DNA from: Nansenia antarctica
Taxonomy: Eukaryota; Chordata; Actinopteri; Argentiniformes; Microstomatidae
Direction: 5' to 3'
Length of the DNA: 64,000 nucleotides
Assembly (NCBI GenBank): GCA_963989245.1
Contig: CAXDII010000424.1
Span: 23,501 to 87,500, forward strand
Position numbers and translations under genes: made by a program. How positions within the stretch are numbered: the stretch's first letter is position 1; every line of letters starts with the position of its first letter. The notes below the pieces were generated by a model that was not told the origin of the DNA, searched no databases, and saw only the letters and a list, made by a program, of their open reading frames with translations. Positions 12,185-23,949 of the stretch are shown one piece after another.

Positions 12185-15100
12185 TCATTCGGTCCATTTA
12201 CTCCAGTTCATAGTGAATTGCTCTTCACGGCCTCCCACTTTGCAAGTAATTCTTTCCATTTCTTTTATGTCTTCAACAGTTTTTTTCCAATTATTAACGG
12301 GTGGTGGGTTTAAGTCCAACCATTTACGTGTGATTTGCTTTAAAGCCGCGATACGTAGTATGGTGTACAAATATTTATCTCCCTCTCTGTATATATCTAA
12401 TGGAATAAGACCGAGTATAATATTGACTGGATGTATAGGATTTTGTAAGGTAAATGTATTTTTTATTTTTACTTGAACTGCCTCCCAAAACCTTTTCAAT
12501 TTAGGGCATGTATAGAAAATGTGTGTGTGATTGGCTTCTCGTTCCGTACATTTCCTCCAGCATTCTGCATTGCCTGTTGGCCTATATTTTGACAACATTT
12601 TCGGTGTTAGGAAGATCTTCATATTTATTTTCCAAGCAAATTCTTTCCAGAATTTTGATTGTGTTGTCTTAAATATTCTTTTGCATGCTTCTTTCCACTC
12701 GTCATCCGTAATTGTTATTGCTAATTCGTTTTCCCATTTTTCTTTAGTGTTATCTTCTTGTATCTTGATTTCTTGCATGATTTTGTAAATTCTTGAGATT
12801 TTTGTCTTTTCACTGTTTCTATTTTTGATCAGATATTCCATTAGTATATGTGATCTTTGTTCCTGTCTCCTCTGCTGTGTTATGAGGTAGCTTCTAATTT
12901 GTAAGTACTTAAAAAAATGTCTATTACTTATATTAAATTGATTAACTAAGGTTTCAAATGAGTCTATCATGTCATTTGTAAACATCTGTGAGTACACCTG
13001 TAGTCCCTTCCTAGCCCATTCTTCTAATATTTTGTCTGTTTTATTAGGTAAAAAGTCTGGGTCACTGGCTATCTCTCTCAAATAAATACATTTGTCATCA
13101 CATTTATACATTTTACGAATAGTTTTCCAATTTTTGAGGGTATTTTCTATGCATCTGTTATTTCCACTATGTTTTTGAATATCCTTTAGACTCAGAAAAG
13201 GTAGTGTTCCTATTGATATTGATATTGCTTGTTTTTCTATGTCTTTCCATTTGGTTTGAACCGAGTTATTCATCCATTTCATTATTGTATCTATTTGAGT
13301 TGCATGGAAATAGGACTTTAGATCAGGGAAATTAAACCCTCCTTTTTCTCTGGTTTGAGTTAGTATACTAAGTTTTTTCCGTTTACTTTTGTAGTTCCAA
13401 ATGAAATTTGAGAGCATTGTATTCAATTTTTTGAAGCTACGCTGTGGAATGGGAACTGGTAATGTTTGAAATAAAAACAGAAACTGTGGGAGGATCATCA
13501 TTTTGACGCTTTCTACTCTACTCATTAAGGATTCAGGTGTTATCTTCCATCTATTAAGATCTTCTCGTATTTTATTTTCAAGGGCTTGATAATTGTCGGT
13601 GTATAATGTTGTTATATCTCCAGTGAGGTAGATTCCTAGATATTTGATTTTCTTTGCATCCCATTTCAACTTGTATTTTTCCTTAATTTCCGAATCTATC
13701 TGTTCTCCAATTGTTAATACTTCACACTTACTTTCATTTAGTTTATAACCAGAGTGTTTACTATATTCTGTAATTGCTTCCATTAGGCTTGGTAAGGATT
13801 GGGCTGGTGATGTTAAATAAACAACCACGTCATCTGCATATAATGCCAGTTTGTGCTGTTCCTCTTTTATCGTTATGCCTTTGATGGTATTATTTTTCCT
13901 TATACTTTCTGCTAGTCCTTCCATGCATATAGCAAATATAACTGCTGAGAGTGGGTCTCCTTGTCTTGTACCTTTATAGATTGGAAATCTTCTGGATATT
14001 GTGCCATTTACTTTTACTCTTGACACTGGATTTTTATACATTCCTTGAAGCCATTTGTGACGCAACCTGATGTAACTGGACACCTCTCGGAAATGAGAAA
14101 GACGTCAAATTCGTCTTGAAAGTTTTTTTCTTTTTTTCAGATTTTCGTTTTTTTAGCTAACATTCAACTCGAAGATGTGAAGTACCCACTCGTTATTTTT
14201 CCGAACAGTTTTACGTTCATTAAATAACTGTAATCTATAACACAATGACTTCGTTTCTTGTTGTTTGATGGGGATTCATTATCTTTGATGGGGATTTTCT
14301 GTGCTTAGTGATTTCAGGTGTAGCAACTTTCAAATACTCATGTCGTCTTCAATTTGTTTCCGATTTCAATGTATGATGCATCATTTGAAAGCTTACAATC
14401 TGTAGTTTAAGCACATGTAAAAAACAGAAAAATGATTTTGCCTACAGGTAGCCCTTTTCATTGGGAGTTGTCACATTTATTAAAATTCTCATGAAATCCA
14501 AAGCTTCTTACAATTTCAAACATGAATGGCCATAGCACTCTGTCAAATGCTTTTTCTGCATCCAGTGTTAAGAGTAGAAGGTTTGCACCATTGTTTTGTG
14601 CGTAGTCCATTATATTTAACGTCCTCCTTATATTATCTGACAACAGCCTACCTGGTATAAAACCACATTGGTCGCTGTCTATTATATCTGGCACGATGTC
14701 CTTTAACCTATTGGCAATAATGGCTGTTACTATTTTATGGTCCGTATTCAGTAGTGATATTGGCCTGTAAGACGAACATTCAGTAGCGTCCTTACCTTCT
14801 TTATGTATAACCGTTATTATAGATGAGTTCCAAGTAGTTGCCCAATTTCCCGTTTGTAATACAAACTTATATGCTTGTAAAAGTAGTGGTATCAATTGTT
14901 TTTGAAAAGTTTTATCCATCATCACCTGGTGTTTTCCCCATTTTAAGATTATTTATTTGATGTTGTATTTCATTTACTGTGATGTCCTTAATGAGCTGTT
15001 CATTTTTTGATCTTGTTACTTGCTTTAAGTTTAACTTATGTAAGAAATCTTTCATTAGTCCCAGGTCAATGTTTCCTGTGTTTTTATAAAGGTTCTCATA

Positions 15101-15329
15101 ATATTTTACGAACTCTTCAGCTATTTTATCCTTTTCCGTTATTGTTCCAGAGCCTTCTACAGTCTTCAATTTCGAAATGTGTGCTTTTTTAGTCTGTGTC
15201 TTAAGTCGATATGCTAGGAGTTTTAAAGACTTAGGTCCTCCATCGTAATATTTCTGTTTGGTGTATGTCATTAATTTCTCCACTTCCTCTGTACGAATTT
15301 TATCCAACTCCTTATACTTCTTTTTTAAT
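12185..15329 (-). pseudogene. L1 ORF2 reverse transcriptase, broken
   Basis: Reading from the 5' side, frames at 15307-14912 (pre-RT domain, INNLKMGKTPGDDG), 14925-14458 (RT: SSYRPISLLNTDHKI, DQCGFIPGR, DAEKAFDRV) and 14083-12185 (GTRQGDPLSAVIFAICMEGL, catalytic YADD in LALYADDVVVYL, thumb and Cys-containing C terminus ending near 12185) together form one L1-type ORF2. Breaks: a short loss and frame change near 14912-14925, and the 417-bp insertion at 14057-14473. Apart from that, the 632-codon distal part is open, so the copy is fairly young. It is not functional, having no endonuclease and several interruptions. It lies just downstream of the zinc-finger gene on the same strand. Confidence 0.9.
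14057..14473. mobile_element. Small non-autonomous DNA element inside the L1
   Basis: A 417-bp insertion splits the L1 RT frame. CATTT at 14052-14056 and 14474-14478 is a 5-bp target duplication, and the ends GTGACGCAAC and GTTGTCA are imperfect inverted repeats. Removing it restores the reading FNKWLQGMYKN of the L1 locally. Its interior (near 14330-14410) is about 90 percent like 34740-34820. Confidence 0.75.
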
Positions 15330-15623
15330 TCATTTTTTTACTATTATTTCATTTGTATTTTTTAATTTGTCTTCCAAGTGTTGTATTTGTTGTTCAAGTA
15401 TTTTCTGTTTTTGTTGTGTTTGTCTTTTCTTCCATGCGCAATATGATATTATCTGTCCTCGTAGTACCGCTTTAAGGCCCTCCCATATAATAGTTGGATT
15501 AGTATCTCCACTTCGCATGAATTACAGTATAGGCAGTGCGGCTCACATGCCTGTAATAACTCCGCATAACCAGTAGGTAATACCCAACGTAGAGCTACGA
15601 TCGTTTCCAGAGCAGTGGTATGG

Positions 15624-17434
15624 TTACTCTCCTGTGTGTGTTCTCTGATGAATCGTTAGATGTCCTGCTCGATTGAAACTCTTCCCACACTGGGAGCAGT
15701 GGTATGGTTTCTCTCCTGTGTGTGTTCTCTGATGAATCGTTAGATGTCCTGCTCGATTGAAACTCTTCCCACACAGGGAGCAGTGGTATGGTTTCTCTCC
15801 TGTGTGTGTTCTCTGATGAATCGTTAGATCTCCTGCTCGATTGAAACTCTTCCCACACTGGGAGCAGTGGTATGGTTTCTCTCCTGTGTGTGTTCTCTGA
15901 TGAATCGTTAGATCTCCTGCTCGATTGAACCTCTTCCCACACTGGGAGCAGTGGTATGGTTTCTCTCCTGTGTGTGTTCTCTGATGAATCTTTAGATTTC
16001 CTGCTTGACTGAAACTCTTCCCACACTGGGAGCAGTGGTATGGTTTATCTCCTGTGTGTATTCTCTGATGCCTCTTTAGGGATTCTGCTGTATTGAACCT
16101 CTTCCCACACTGGGAGCAGTGGTATGGTTTCTCTCCGGTGTGTATTATCTGATGCTTCTTTAGATTCCCTGCTGTATTGAACCTCTTCCCACACTGGGAG
16201 CAGTGGTATGATTTCTCTCCTGTGTGTATTCTCTGATGCATCTTCAGGTGTCCTGCTTCACTGAAACTCTTCCCACATTGGGAGCAGTGGTATGGTTTTT
16301 CTCCTGTGTGTATTCTCTGATGCCTCTTCAAGGCTCCTCCTCCACTAAAACTCTTCCCACACAGTGGGCAGCGGTAGGTCTTCTCTCCGGTGTGTGTTCT
16401 CTGATGAATCATTAGATGTCCTGCTCGATTGAAACTCTTCCCACACTGGGAGCAGTGGTATGGTTTCTCTACTGTGTGTGTTCTCTGATGAATCGTTAGA
16501 TGTCCTGCTCGATTGAATCTCTTCCCACACTGGGAGCAGTGGTATGGTTTCTCTCCCGTATGTGTTCTCTGATGCATCTTTAGATTTCCTGCTATATTAA
16601 ACCTCTTCCCACACTGGGAGCAGTGGTATGGTTTCTCTCCTGTGTGTATTCTCTGATGAATCGTTAGATCTCCTGCTCGATTGAACCTCTTCCCACACTG
16701 GGAGCAGTGGTATGGTTTCTCTCCTGTGTGTGTTCTCTGATGAATCATTAGATGTCCTGCTCGATTGAAACTCTTCCCACACTGGGAGCAGTGGTATGGT
16801 TTCTCTACTGTGTGTGTTCTCTGATGAATCGTTAGATGTCCTGCTCGATTGAATCTCTTCCCACACTGGGAGCAGTGGTATGGTTTCTCTCCCGTATGTG
16901 TTCTCTGATGCATCTTTAGATTTCCTGCTATATTAAACCTCTTCCCACACTGGGAGCAGTGGTATGGTTTCTCTCCTGTGTGTATTCTCTGATGAATCGT
17001 TAGATGTCCTGCTTGATTGAACCTCTTCCCACACTGGGAGCAGTGGTATGGTTTCTCTCCGGTGTGTATTCTCTGATGAATCGTTAGATGTTTTGCTTGA
17101 TTGAACCTCTTCCCACACTGGGAGCAGTGGTATGGTTTCTCTCCTGTGTGTATTCTCTGATGCTTCTTTAGGGATTCTGCTGTATTGAACCTCTTCCCAC
17201 ACTGGGAGCAGTGGTATGGTTTCTCTCTGGTGTGTATTCTCTGATGCTTCTTCAGGGCTCCTCCTCCACTAAAACTCTTCCCACACAGTGGGCAGCGGTA
17301 GGTCTTCTCTCCGGTGTAAGTCTGTGGGTGTGTTTTAAGGTGATTCTTCCGCCTCGAGCTCCTGTGTTGTTGATGGTTTCCTGGTGTGGTGGAGTTGGGC
17401 TCGCTGTCTGAACCTGGGTTGGAGCTCTGCTGGT
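15624..17434 (-). CDS. C2H2 zinc-finger protein, exon 3 (20 zinc fingers)
   Basis: This is the last exon of a three-exon gene that continues from exon 2 (33281-32224). It encodes a likely nuclear DNA-binding protein. The acceptor CTATTCTTACAG ends at 17435, and the first two bases complete an Asp codon with the last base of exon 2. The exon then encodes a Ser/Asn-rich linker (QQSSNPGSDSEPNSTTPG) and 20 C2H2 fingers at 84-bp spacing, most of them YHCSQCGK(R/S)FN-type with TGEKP linkers. Exon 3 gives exactly 603 codons after the split codon, and TAA is at 15624-15626. That stop arises inside a linker (TGE-stop), and half a further finger follows it. Helix residues vary little (RAGHLTI, RAGDLTI, IAGNLKM, TAESLKR), and a four-finger block is duplicated. 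The DNA target and gene name are unknown. Confidence 0.92.
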
Positions 17435-18150
17435 CTGTAAGAATAGGAACATATACAGGGTTACATAGGCAAGTTTATTTGTATAGCACATTTTATACAA
17501 CAAGGGCAATTCAAAGTGCTTTACATACAGCATTAGGATATTAAGAAAAAAATATATAGAGAGAAATTAAATATCAACATTTGTTTATCTAAGTATGTCT
17601 CTCAGAGATAAACCTCCTACAAGCATCGTACCACCATACAGGATTACGGTCAGATTATCACGGGGAGTGGCTGCACATATGATGCAGAAGAGGTTGATTA
17701 TCATTATTAAAAAATAATAGTCATAAATATGCTAATATTTGAAAATTGATATACATGATATACTGTATCATAAATACACTTTATACACATTATATACTGT
17801 ATCATAAATAAAATTGTATTTGTTCCATGTTGTTCCATGAAAATCAGTTGAGGATTACAGACATAATCAAATGTAGGCTACTGCAAGTACTTTGCTGCGA
17901 TAGCTATAGCGAGACCTACTGTACAGTTTATCATTCATAACTGTCTGTACATAGACATATAATATCCTATCACTACTGCGTATGTAACTTGGGTAAAACC
18001 TGTTATAGAAATAGCTTTATACGAGGTAGATTTAAAAAATGTAAGGATACTGGGTGGTAGAACGCACTTATCTCGGAAAAGTCATGAAAGGAGGGTCCTG
18101 ACATTTGATCGACTTCAAAGGTAGAATTTATTTTTACTCACTAGGTCAAA

Positions 18151-18480
18151 TGACCCCACCCATGGTTGTTCTAGTGTTAATGACCCCACCCATGGCCGTT
18201 CTAATGTTAATGACCCCACCCATGGCTGTTCTAGTGTTAATGACCCCACCCATGGCTGTTCTAGTGTTAATGACCCCACCCATGGCTGTTCTAGTGTTAA
18301 TGACCCAACCCATGGCTGTTCTAGTGTTAATGACCCCACCCATGGCTGTTCTAGTGTTAATGACCCAACCCATGGCTGTTCTAGTGTTAATGACCCCACC
18401 CATGGCTGTTCTAGTGTTAATGACCCCACCCGTGGCTGTTCTAGTGTTAATGACCCAACCCATGGCTGTTCGGGTGTTAA
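18151..18480. repeat. 30-bp minisatellite, 11 units (unit A)
   Basis: The unit TGACCCCACCCATGGCTGTT plus CTAGTGTTAA repeats eleven times with a few substitutions. The unit length is a multiple of three, so frames on both strands stay open. These are not genes. Confidence 0.97.
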
Positions 18481-18512
18481 TAATCTCGTTCAAAGCTCTG
18501 AATAATTGTGTG

Positions 18513-20441
18513 ACAGTAGAGTGCAGTAGAGAGCAGTAGAGGGCAGTAGAGGAGAGGAGAGAGCAGTAGAGGACAGTAGAGGGCAGTAGAGAGCAGTAGA
18601 GGACAGTAGAGGGCAGTAGAGGACAGCAGAGGGCAGCAGAGGGCCGTAGAGGGCAGTAGAGTGCAGTAGAGAGCAGTAGAGTGCAGTAGAGAGCAGTAGA
18701 GAACAGCAGGGGGCAGTAGAGGGCAGTAGAGAGCAGTAGAGGGCAGTAGAGAGCAGTAGAGGGCAGTAGAGAGCAGTAGAGTGCAGTAGAGAGCAGTAGA
18801 GAGCAGTAGAGAGCAGTAGAGGACAGTAGAGGGCAGTAGAGAGCAGTAGAGGGCAGTAGAGGACAGTAGAAGCAGTAGATGGCAGTAGAGGGCAGTAGAG
18901 AGCAGTAGAGGGCAGTAGAGAGCAGTAGAGGGCAGTAGAGAGCAGTAGAGTGCAGTAGAGAGCAGTAGAGGACAGTAGAGAGCAGTAGAGAACAGCAGGT
19001 GGCAGTAGAGAGCAGTAGAGTGCAGTAGAGTGCAGTAGAGGGCAGTAGAGAGCAGTAGAGGGCAGTAGAGAGCAGTAGAGGGCAGTAGAGAGCAGTAGAG
19101 AGCAGTAGAGGAGAGAGCAGTAGAGAGCAGTAGAGGGCAGTAGAGAGCAGTAGAGGACAGTAGAGAGCAGTAGAGGGCAGTAGAGTGCAGTAGAGGGCAG
19201 TAGAGAGCAGTAGATGGCAGTAGAGAGCAGTAGAGGGCAGTAGAGGGCAGTAGAGAGCAGTAGAGAGCAGTAGAGAGCAGTAGAGGACAGTAGAGGGCAG
19301 TAGAGAGCAGTAGAGGGAAGTAGAGAGCAGTAGAGGAGAGGAGAGAGCAGTAGGGGGCAGTAGAGGAGAGGAGAGAGCAGTAGAGAGCAGTAGAGGGCAG
19401 TAGAGGACAGCAGAGGGCAGTAGAGGGCAGTAGAGGACAGCAGGGGGCAGTAGAGGGCAGTAGAGAGCAGTAGAGAGCAGTAGAGGACAGCAGGGGGCAG
19501 TAGAGAGCAGTAGGGGCAGTAGAGGACAGTAGAGGGCAGTAGAGGGCAGTAGGGGGCAGTAGAGAGCAGTAGAGAGCAGTAGAGGGCAGTAGAGAGCAGT
19601 AGAGAGCAGTAGAGAGCAGTAGAGGACAGTAGAGAGCAGTAGAGGGAAGTAGAGAGCAGTAGAGAGGAGTAGAGGGCAGTAGAGAGCAGTAGAGAGCAGT
19701 AGAGAGCAGTAGAGGGCAGTAGAGAGCAGTAGAGAGCAGTAGAGGGCAGTAGAGAGCAGTAGAGGGAAGTAGAGAGCAGTAGAGAGCAGTAGAGGGCAGT
19801 AGAAGGCAGTAGAGAGCAGTAGAGGGCAGTAGAGAGCAGTAGAGAGCAGTAGAGAGCAGTAGAGAGCAGTAGAGGGAAGTAGAGAGCAGTAGAGGAGAGG
19901 AGAGAGCAGTAGGGGACAGTAGGACAGTAGAGGGCAGTAGAGGAGAGGAGAGAGCAGTAGAGAGCAGTAGATGGCAGTAGAGGACAGCAGAGGGCAGTAG
20001 AGGGCAGTAGAGAGCAGTAGAGAGCAGTAGAGGACAGCAGGGGGCAGTAGAGAGCAGTAGAGAGCAGTAGAGGACAGCAGGGGGCAGTAGAGAGCAGTAG
20101 GGGGCAGTAGAGGGCAGTAGAGAGCAGTAGAGGGCAGTAGAGAGCAGTAGAGAGCAGTAGAGAGCAGTAGAGGGCAGTAGAGAGCAGTAGAGGGCAGTAG
20201 AGGGCAGTAGAGAGCAGTAGAGTACAGTAAAGTGCAGTAGAGAGCAGTAGGGGGCAGTAGAGGACAGCAGGGGGCAGTAGAAGACAGCAGGGGGCAGTAG
20301 AGAGCAGTAGAGTGCAGTAGAGGACAGCAGGGGGCAGTAGAGAGCAGTAGGGCGCAGTAGGGGGCAGTAGAGAGCAGTAGAGGACAGCAGGGGGCAGTAG
20401 AGGACAGCAGGGGGCAGTAGAGAGCAGTAGAGTGCAGTAGA
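18513..20441. repeat. Decamer satellite GCAGTAGAGR, about 1.93 kb (unit A)
   Basis: About 190 copies of GAGCAGTAGA-type decamers with variants GGGCAGTAGA, GGACAGTAGA, GTGCAGTAGA and GGACAGCAGG, plus occasional GGAGAGGAGA blocks. There is strong purine bias on the plus strand. It is followed by a T/A-rich run at 20442-20486. Confidence 0.97.
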
Positions 20442-20486
20442 CTATTTTATTTTATTTTTTATTTTATTTTATTTATTTTATTTTAT

Positions 20487-22028
20487 TATTTTCATAGTCG
20501 ATTAGTCACCGATTCTTTTAAGGATTAGTCGACTAATCAGATCATAAATTACAGCTTATCGCGCAATTACTCAATCGCTCTTATTTAGCTATCATCTTCT
20601 AAATTTAGCTTGAAGTTGTTAGTTGTTGTTGTAGGCATGTGCTAACTAAAAATAAAGACAATTAAAATGATTGTTCACTCAAAAATAGATCTTTTAATGA
20701 AGCAGCATATTTATTTCTGGCATCACTTGCATGTAATGTAATGTAATAGTGCAAAACAAAGGGTATAGTGCATCTTCTCAGGCATCAATTTTATCACAGT
20801 ACATCATTTTTAAAATGTAGTACTCAGCAGTTTGCACTCTCTACTACATTTAAAAAATGTGTTAGATGCCTGAGAAGATGCACTATACCCTTTGTTTTGC
20901 ACTCTCCCTCCCTCTCTCTCCCTCCCTCTCTCTCTCCCTCCCTCTCTCTCTCCCTCTCTCTCCCTCTCTCTCTTACACACACACATTTAATATCTTTATT
21001 TGCGTTCACATTTTACAATAAAATTCTTGAACACAAACAGTATTAGTTGCACCAGCATAGGACACTCGATAATTCAAGCTTTACAATCTGTCTATGGGTA
21101 CAGGTAGCAGCGTCTCCTCCATATGTGGCGGCTGCCTGACGACTAGTCTGTGGACATTACCAAGGCTTCCAAATATAAACACTAATAATTTACATTTGTA
21201 CCCAAGCTGTACAATGGCATAGAGATCCGTGGCCACTGACAGTCCTATGTTCAGGTGCGCCAGGGAAGGGTCGGCATTCTCCGGTAGTCTATAGACTCTC
21301 CCGCTGAGCAGCGCCCGCTTGAACGCGAGCCTCAATACGGTGATAAAAAGCATTCATTGTCAAAGCGAGTTTTCCAAGCACTGGTTGCATCTTCTACATT
21401 AACGATGGCAGTTACAACGGGTGTGCGTGTGGGTAGATGTTAATAAAAAGTTATTTAGATTTAGATGTCGAAAAACTCTCAAACAACTTTCACGAGCTGT
21501 GCGGCAACCGGCCCGCTCCACTGCTGCACACACACTAGAGTGCAGATCAGACTGACGCACTTCCAATATCACATTGTGTAAAAAAAGTCCTCCTCCCATT
21601 CTGGATGGAAGTTGTACGTTATTGGTTTCTTACTTGGTCCAGCTTCCCCACTCATTTGTATACCCTTTCTTTAGTATTATTTTATAGTAAATAGTAGAAA
21701 TTGGAAGGCTAACTAGGTAATTAGTCTCGCCGGTATTTTGTATTTTGTAGTTGGCGCTGTTGACTGCGCATGCGAGGTGAACCGTGTGTTAGGTGAAAAG
21801 ATCAGATCGCAGACTGGCTTACCTGTACGTCAATCAAGTGGCAAAAGCCATAGTGAGGATGGATGATAGGCGAACGCTAGCCAGTGGCAGCTTCAGGGAA
21901 GAAAAACGAATGCTTATCGCTTATTTCAGCTCCAAAAAAACATGCGATGACATCGATTACCAAATATGTCGGCGACGATTTTGGTAATCGACGTCGTCGC
22001 GACTAGTCAACTAATCGTGGCAGCCCTA
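20487..22028. mobile_element. hAT-like non-autonomous element, right end intact
   Basis: The right end is CGACTAGTCAACTAATCGTGGCAGCCCTA, ending at 22028, a hAT-type terminus. Matching subterminal GTCGACTAATC motifs occur near 20528 at the left, but a clean left terminus with target duplication is not visible. It was probably destroyed when the decamer satellite expanded. It is inserted in or beside the decayed transposase at 22033. A CT-rich run lies at 20901-20970, and an imperfect palindrome around 20768-20900 contains CATCTTCTCAGGCATC. The rest holds no gene. Confidence 0.6.
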
Positions 22029-22032
22029 GTTC

Positions 22033-23578
22033 AAGTCAAGTCAGGCTACACTGAAGAAAGCGGCAAGTGTGTCAAGCAAAGCACTGGAGGCGTCCTATGC
22101 TGTTTCATTACTGGTGGTAAAAAAATAAAGAAAAAAAATCGCAGAAGATCTGATTTTGCCTGCCGCTATGATTTTGGCTAAAACTATGCTGGACAACAAA
22201 GCAGCTGACGCGCTCAAGTTGGTACCATTATCAAACAATACCGTGTCCCGTCCGATTGATCATATGTCCATAAATATTGTCGGACAAGTGGTGGATAAAA
22301 TGAAGCAAGCAGGTCAGTTTGTTTTGCAATTAGATGAAATGACCGACGTTAGTGGGGAGGCTCAGCTGCTGGCTTTTGTGCGTTATAAAGAAGAGTCAGA
22401 CATAAATGAGCATATCTTGTTTTGCAAGACGCTGCCAGGAAAGACAACTGGCGAGGATTATTGACAGCTTCTTCAAAGACAACGATCTGGAGTGGAAATC
22501 CTGCAGTCACATCTGTACCGATGGAGCGGCAGCAATGACGGGTAAGGTGCGTGGGCTGCTTGGGCGTGTGATGAAGGTGAACCCCCAAATTAAGTGGATG
22601 CACTGTATTATTCACCAGGAGGCACTCGCCAGCAAAAAGAAGAGCCCCGAGTTAAGTGCAGTTATGGACGACGCAGTTAAGGTGATTAACTTCATTCAGT
22701 CCTGGCCAATGAACCACAGACTGTTTCAAACTCTTTGTCATGGCAGCGGGTCAGAGCATGAGCAGCTACTGCTTCACACAGACGTTCGCTGGCTGTCTCG
22801 TGGCAAAACGCTGCTGCGGCTCTATGAATTGCGCAACGAGGTGTTTGCTTTCCTGACAGAAAACGACCACCCTCTTGCAGCCCTGTTTGAGGATGCAGTG
22901 TGGGTTGCGCAGCTGGCATATCTTGCTGATGTCTTCACTAAGCTGAATGAGCTCAACCTTTCACTTCAGGGCAAGTACTCACACATCCTTAACATGTATG
23001 ACAAAGTGAATGGATTTATAAAGAAGGTTAAATTATGGGAGAGGAAATGTAAGGATGGAGATGTGAGCTGTTTCCCACTGCTTGATGGCCATCTCGCCAC
23101 CACTGATGCTGACAGAGGTCCTGTGGTGAAAATAGTTAAAGCACATCTGTCCAAACTTGACACTGACTTCAACCAGTACTTTCATGACATTGAAACAAAG
23201 TCAGAAAAACTGGACTGGGTGAGGAACCCATTCAGAGTGAATGACAGGAGCAGCAGCAGCCTTCCTGCAAGCCTGCAGGAAAATCTGATGGACATGTCCT
23301 CTGATCGTGGGTTGAAGATGGCACATGCTGACAAGTCATTGACAGAGTTTTGGTGTGATGTTGAAAAGGAATATCCAGTGCTGGGAAAGTGTGCATTGAA
23401 TGAACTTTTGCCTTTTGGATCTACATATATGTGTGAAGTGACCTTCTCAGCTTTGACCCAAATCAAAACCAAGCCAAGGAACAGACTGAGTGTGGAGAGC
23501 AGCCTGGTGACTGCCTCCAGAACTGTCAAAGCTTATAAAAGAGAAGCAACCTCAAGTGTCTCATTAAAGCTCAACTGA
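22033..23578 (+). pseudogene. hAT transposase (ZBED5/SCAND3 type), broken (unit A)
   Basis: Reading starts in mid-protein (ATLKKAASVSSKALEASYAVS at about 22047), meets an in-frame TAA near 22124, resumes through LPAAMILAKTMLDNKAADAL and the region of the first catalytic Asp (FVLQLDEMTDVSGEAQLLAF), then changes frame near 22455. The second frame runs to 23578 with the second Asp region (CSHICTDGAAAMTGK), HTDVRWLSRGKTLLRLYELR and the C-terminal dimerisation region (LLPFGSTYMCEVTFSALTQIKTKPRNRL). The BED finger is missing. At least one stop and one frameshift make it inactive as an enzyme, although the last 370 codons are open. It is identical in unit B. Confidence 0.9.
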
Positions 23579-23708
23579 TGAAAAAAAGAATTGCAACAGC
23601 TACTGGGTGAGTCACAATATTTTTCACAATGGTGTAAATATCTATGTATTAAAGGGGAGTGGTTCAAATGATTTTCATTAATAATCAGTAGAGTTAGATA
23701 AGAAGTTT

Positions 23709-23710
<2 letters not shown>

Positions 23711-23778
<68 letters not shown>

Positions 23779-23892
23779 ATGGCTGTATTGCAAGTGCAAC
23801 TGACACTTGTGATGATATTCTGGTTCAATTAGCTCTTGTCCCTGAGAGGGAATTTGTGATAATCATAATGTCTTGAATGTGTTCTCTCTCTC

Positions 23893-23948
<56 letters not shown>
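23711..23948. repeat. Two (TG)n microsatellites, unit A
   Basis: TG/GT runs at 23711-23777 and 23897-23948 (26 dinucleotides in the second) flank about 120 bp of ordinary sequence. Confidence 0.97.

Positions 23949-23949
<1 letters not shown>

Larger units (their letters stand above)
11889..15508 (-). mobile_element. L1 retrotransposon, 5'-truncated, 12-bp TSD
   Basis: A minus-strand L1 with an A-rich 3' end (T-run at 11889-11900 on the plus strand) is flanked by CACTTCGCATGA at 11877-11888 and 15509-15520. It covers the end of the endonuclease-to-RT region and the whole C terminus but lacks the 5' UTR, ORF1 and most of the endonuclease. It is interrupted at 14057-14473 by a small DNA element. 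The clear TSD shows a single target-primed insertion. Confidence 0.9.

Noticed and set aside
15595..17202. Alternative-frame proteins across the finger array (WEEFQSSRRSNDSSENTHRR type)
   Set aside because: Off-frame reading of the 84-bp finger repeat.
18105..18539. Frames of 104-144 codons on both strands (repeated at 24762)
   Set aside because: Products of the 30-bp minisatellite.
18513..20441. CRISPR-like array of short repeats
   Set aside because: Units are directly tandem without spacers, in eukaryotic intronic DNA with no cas genes.
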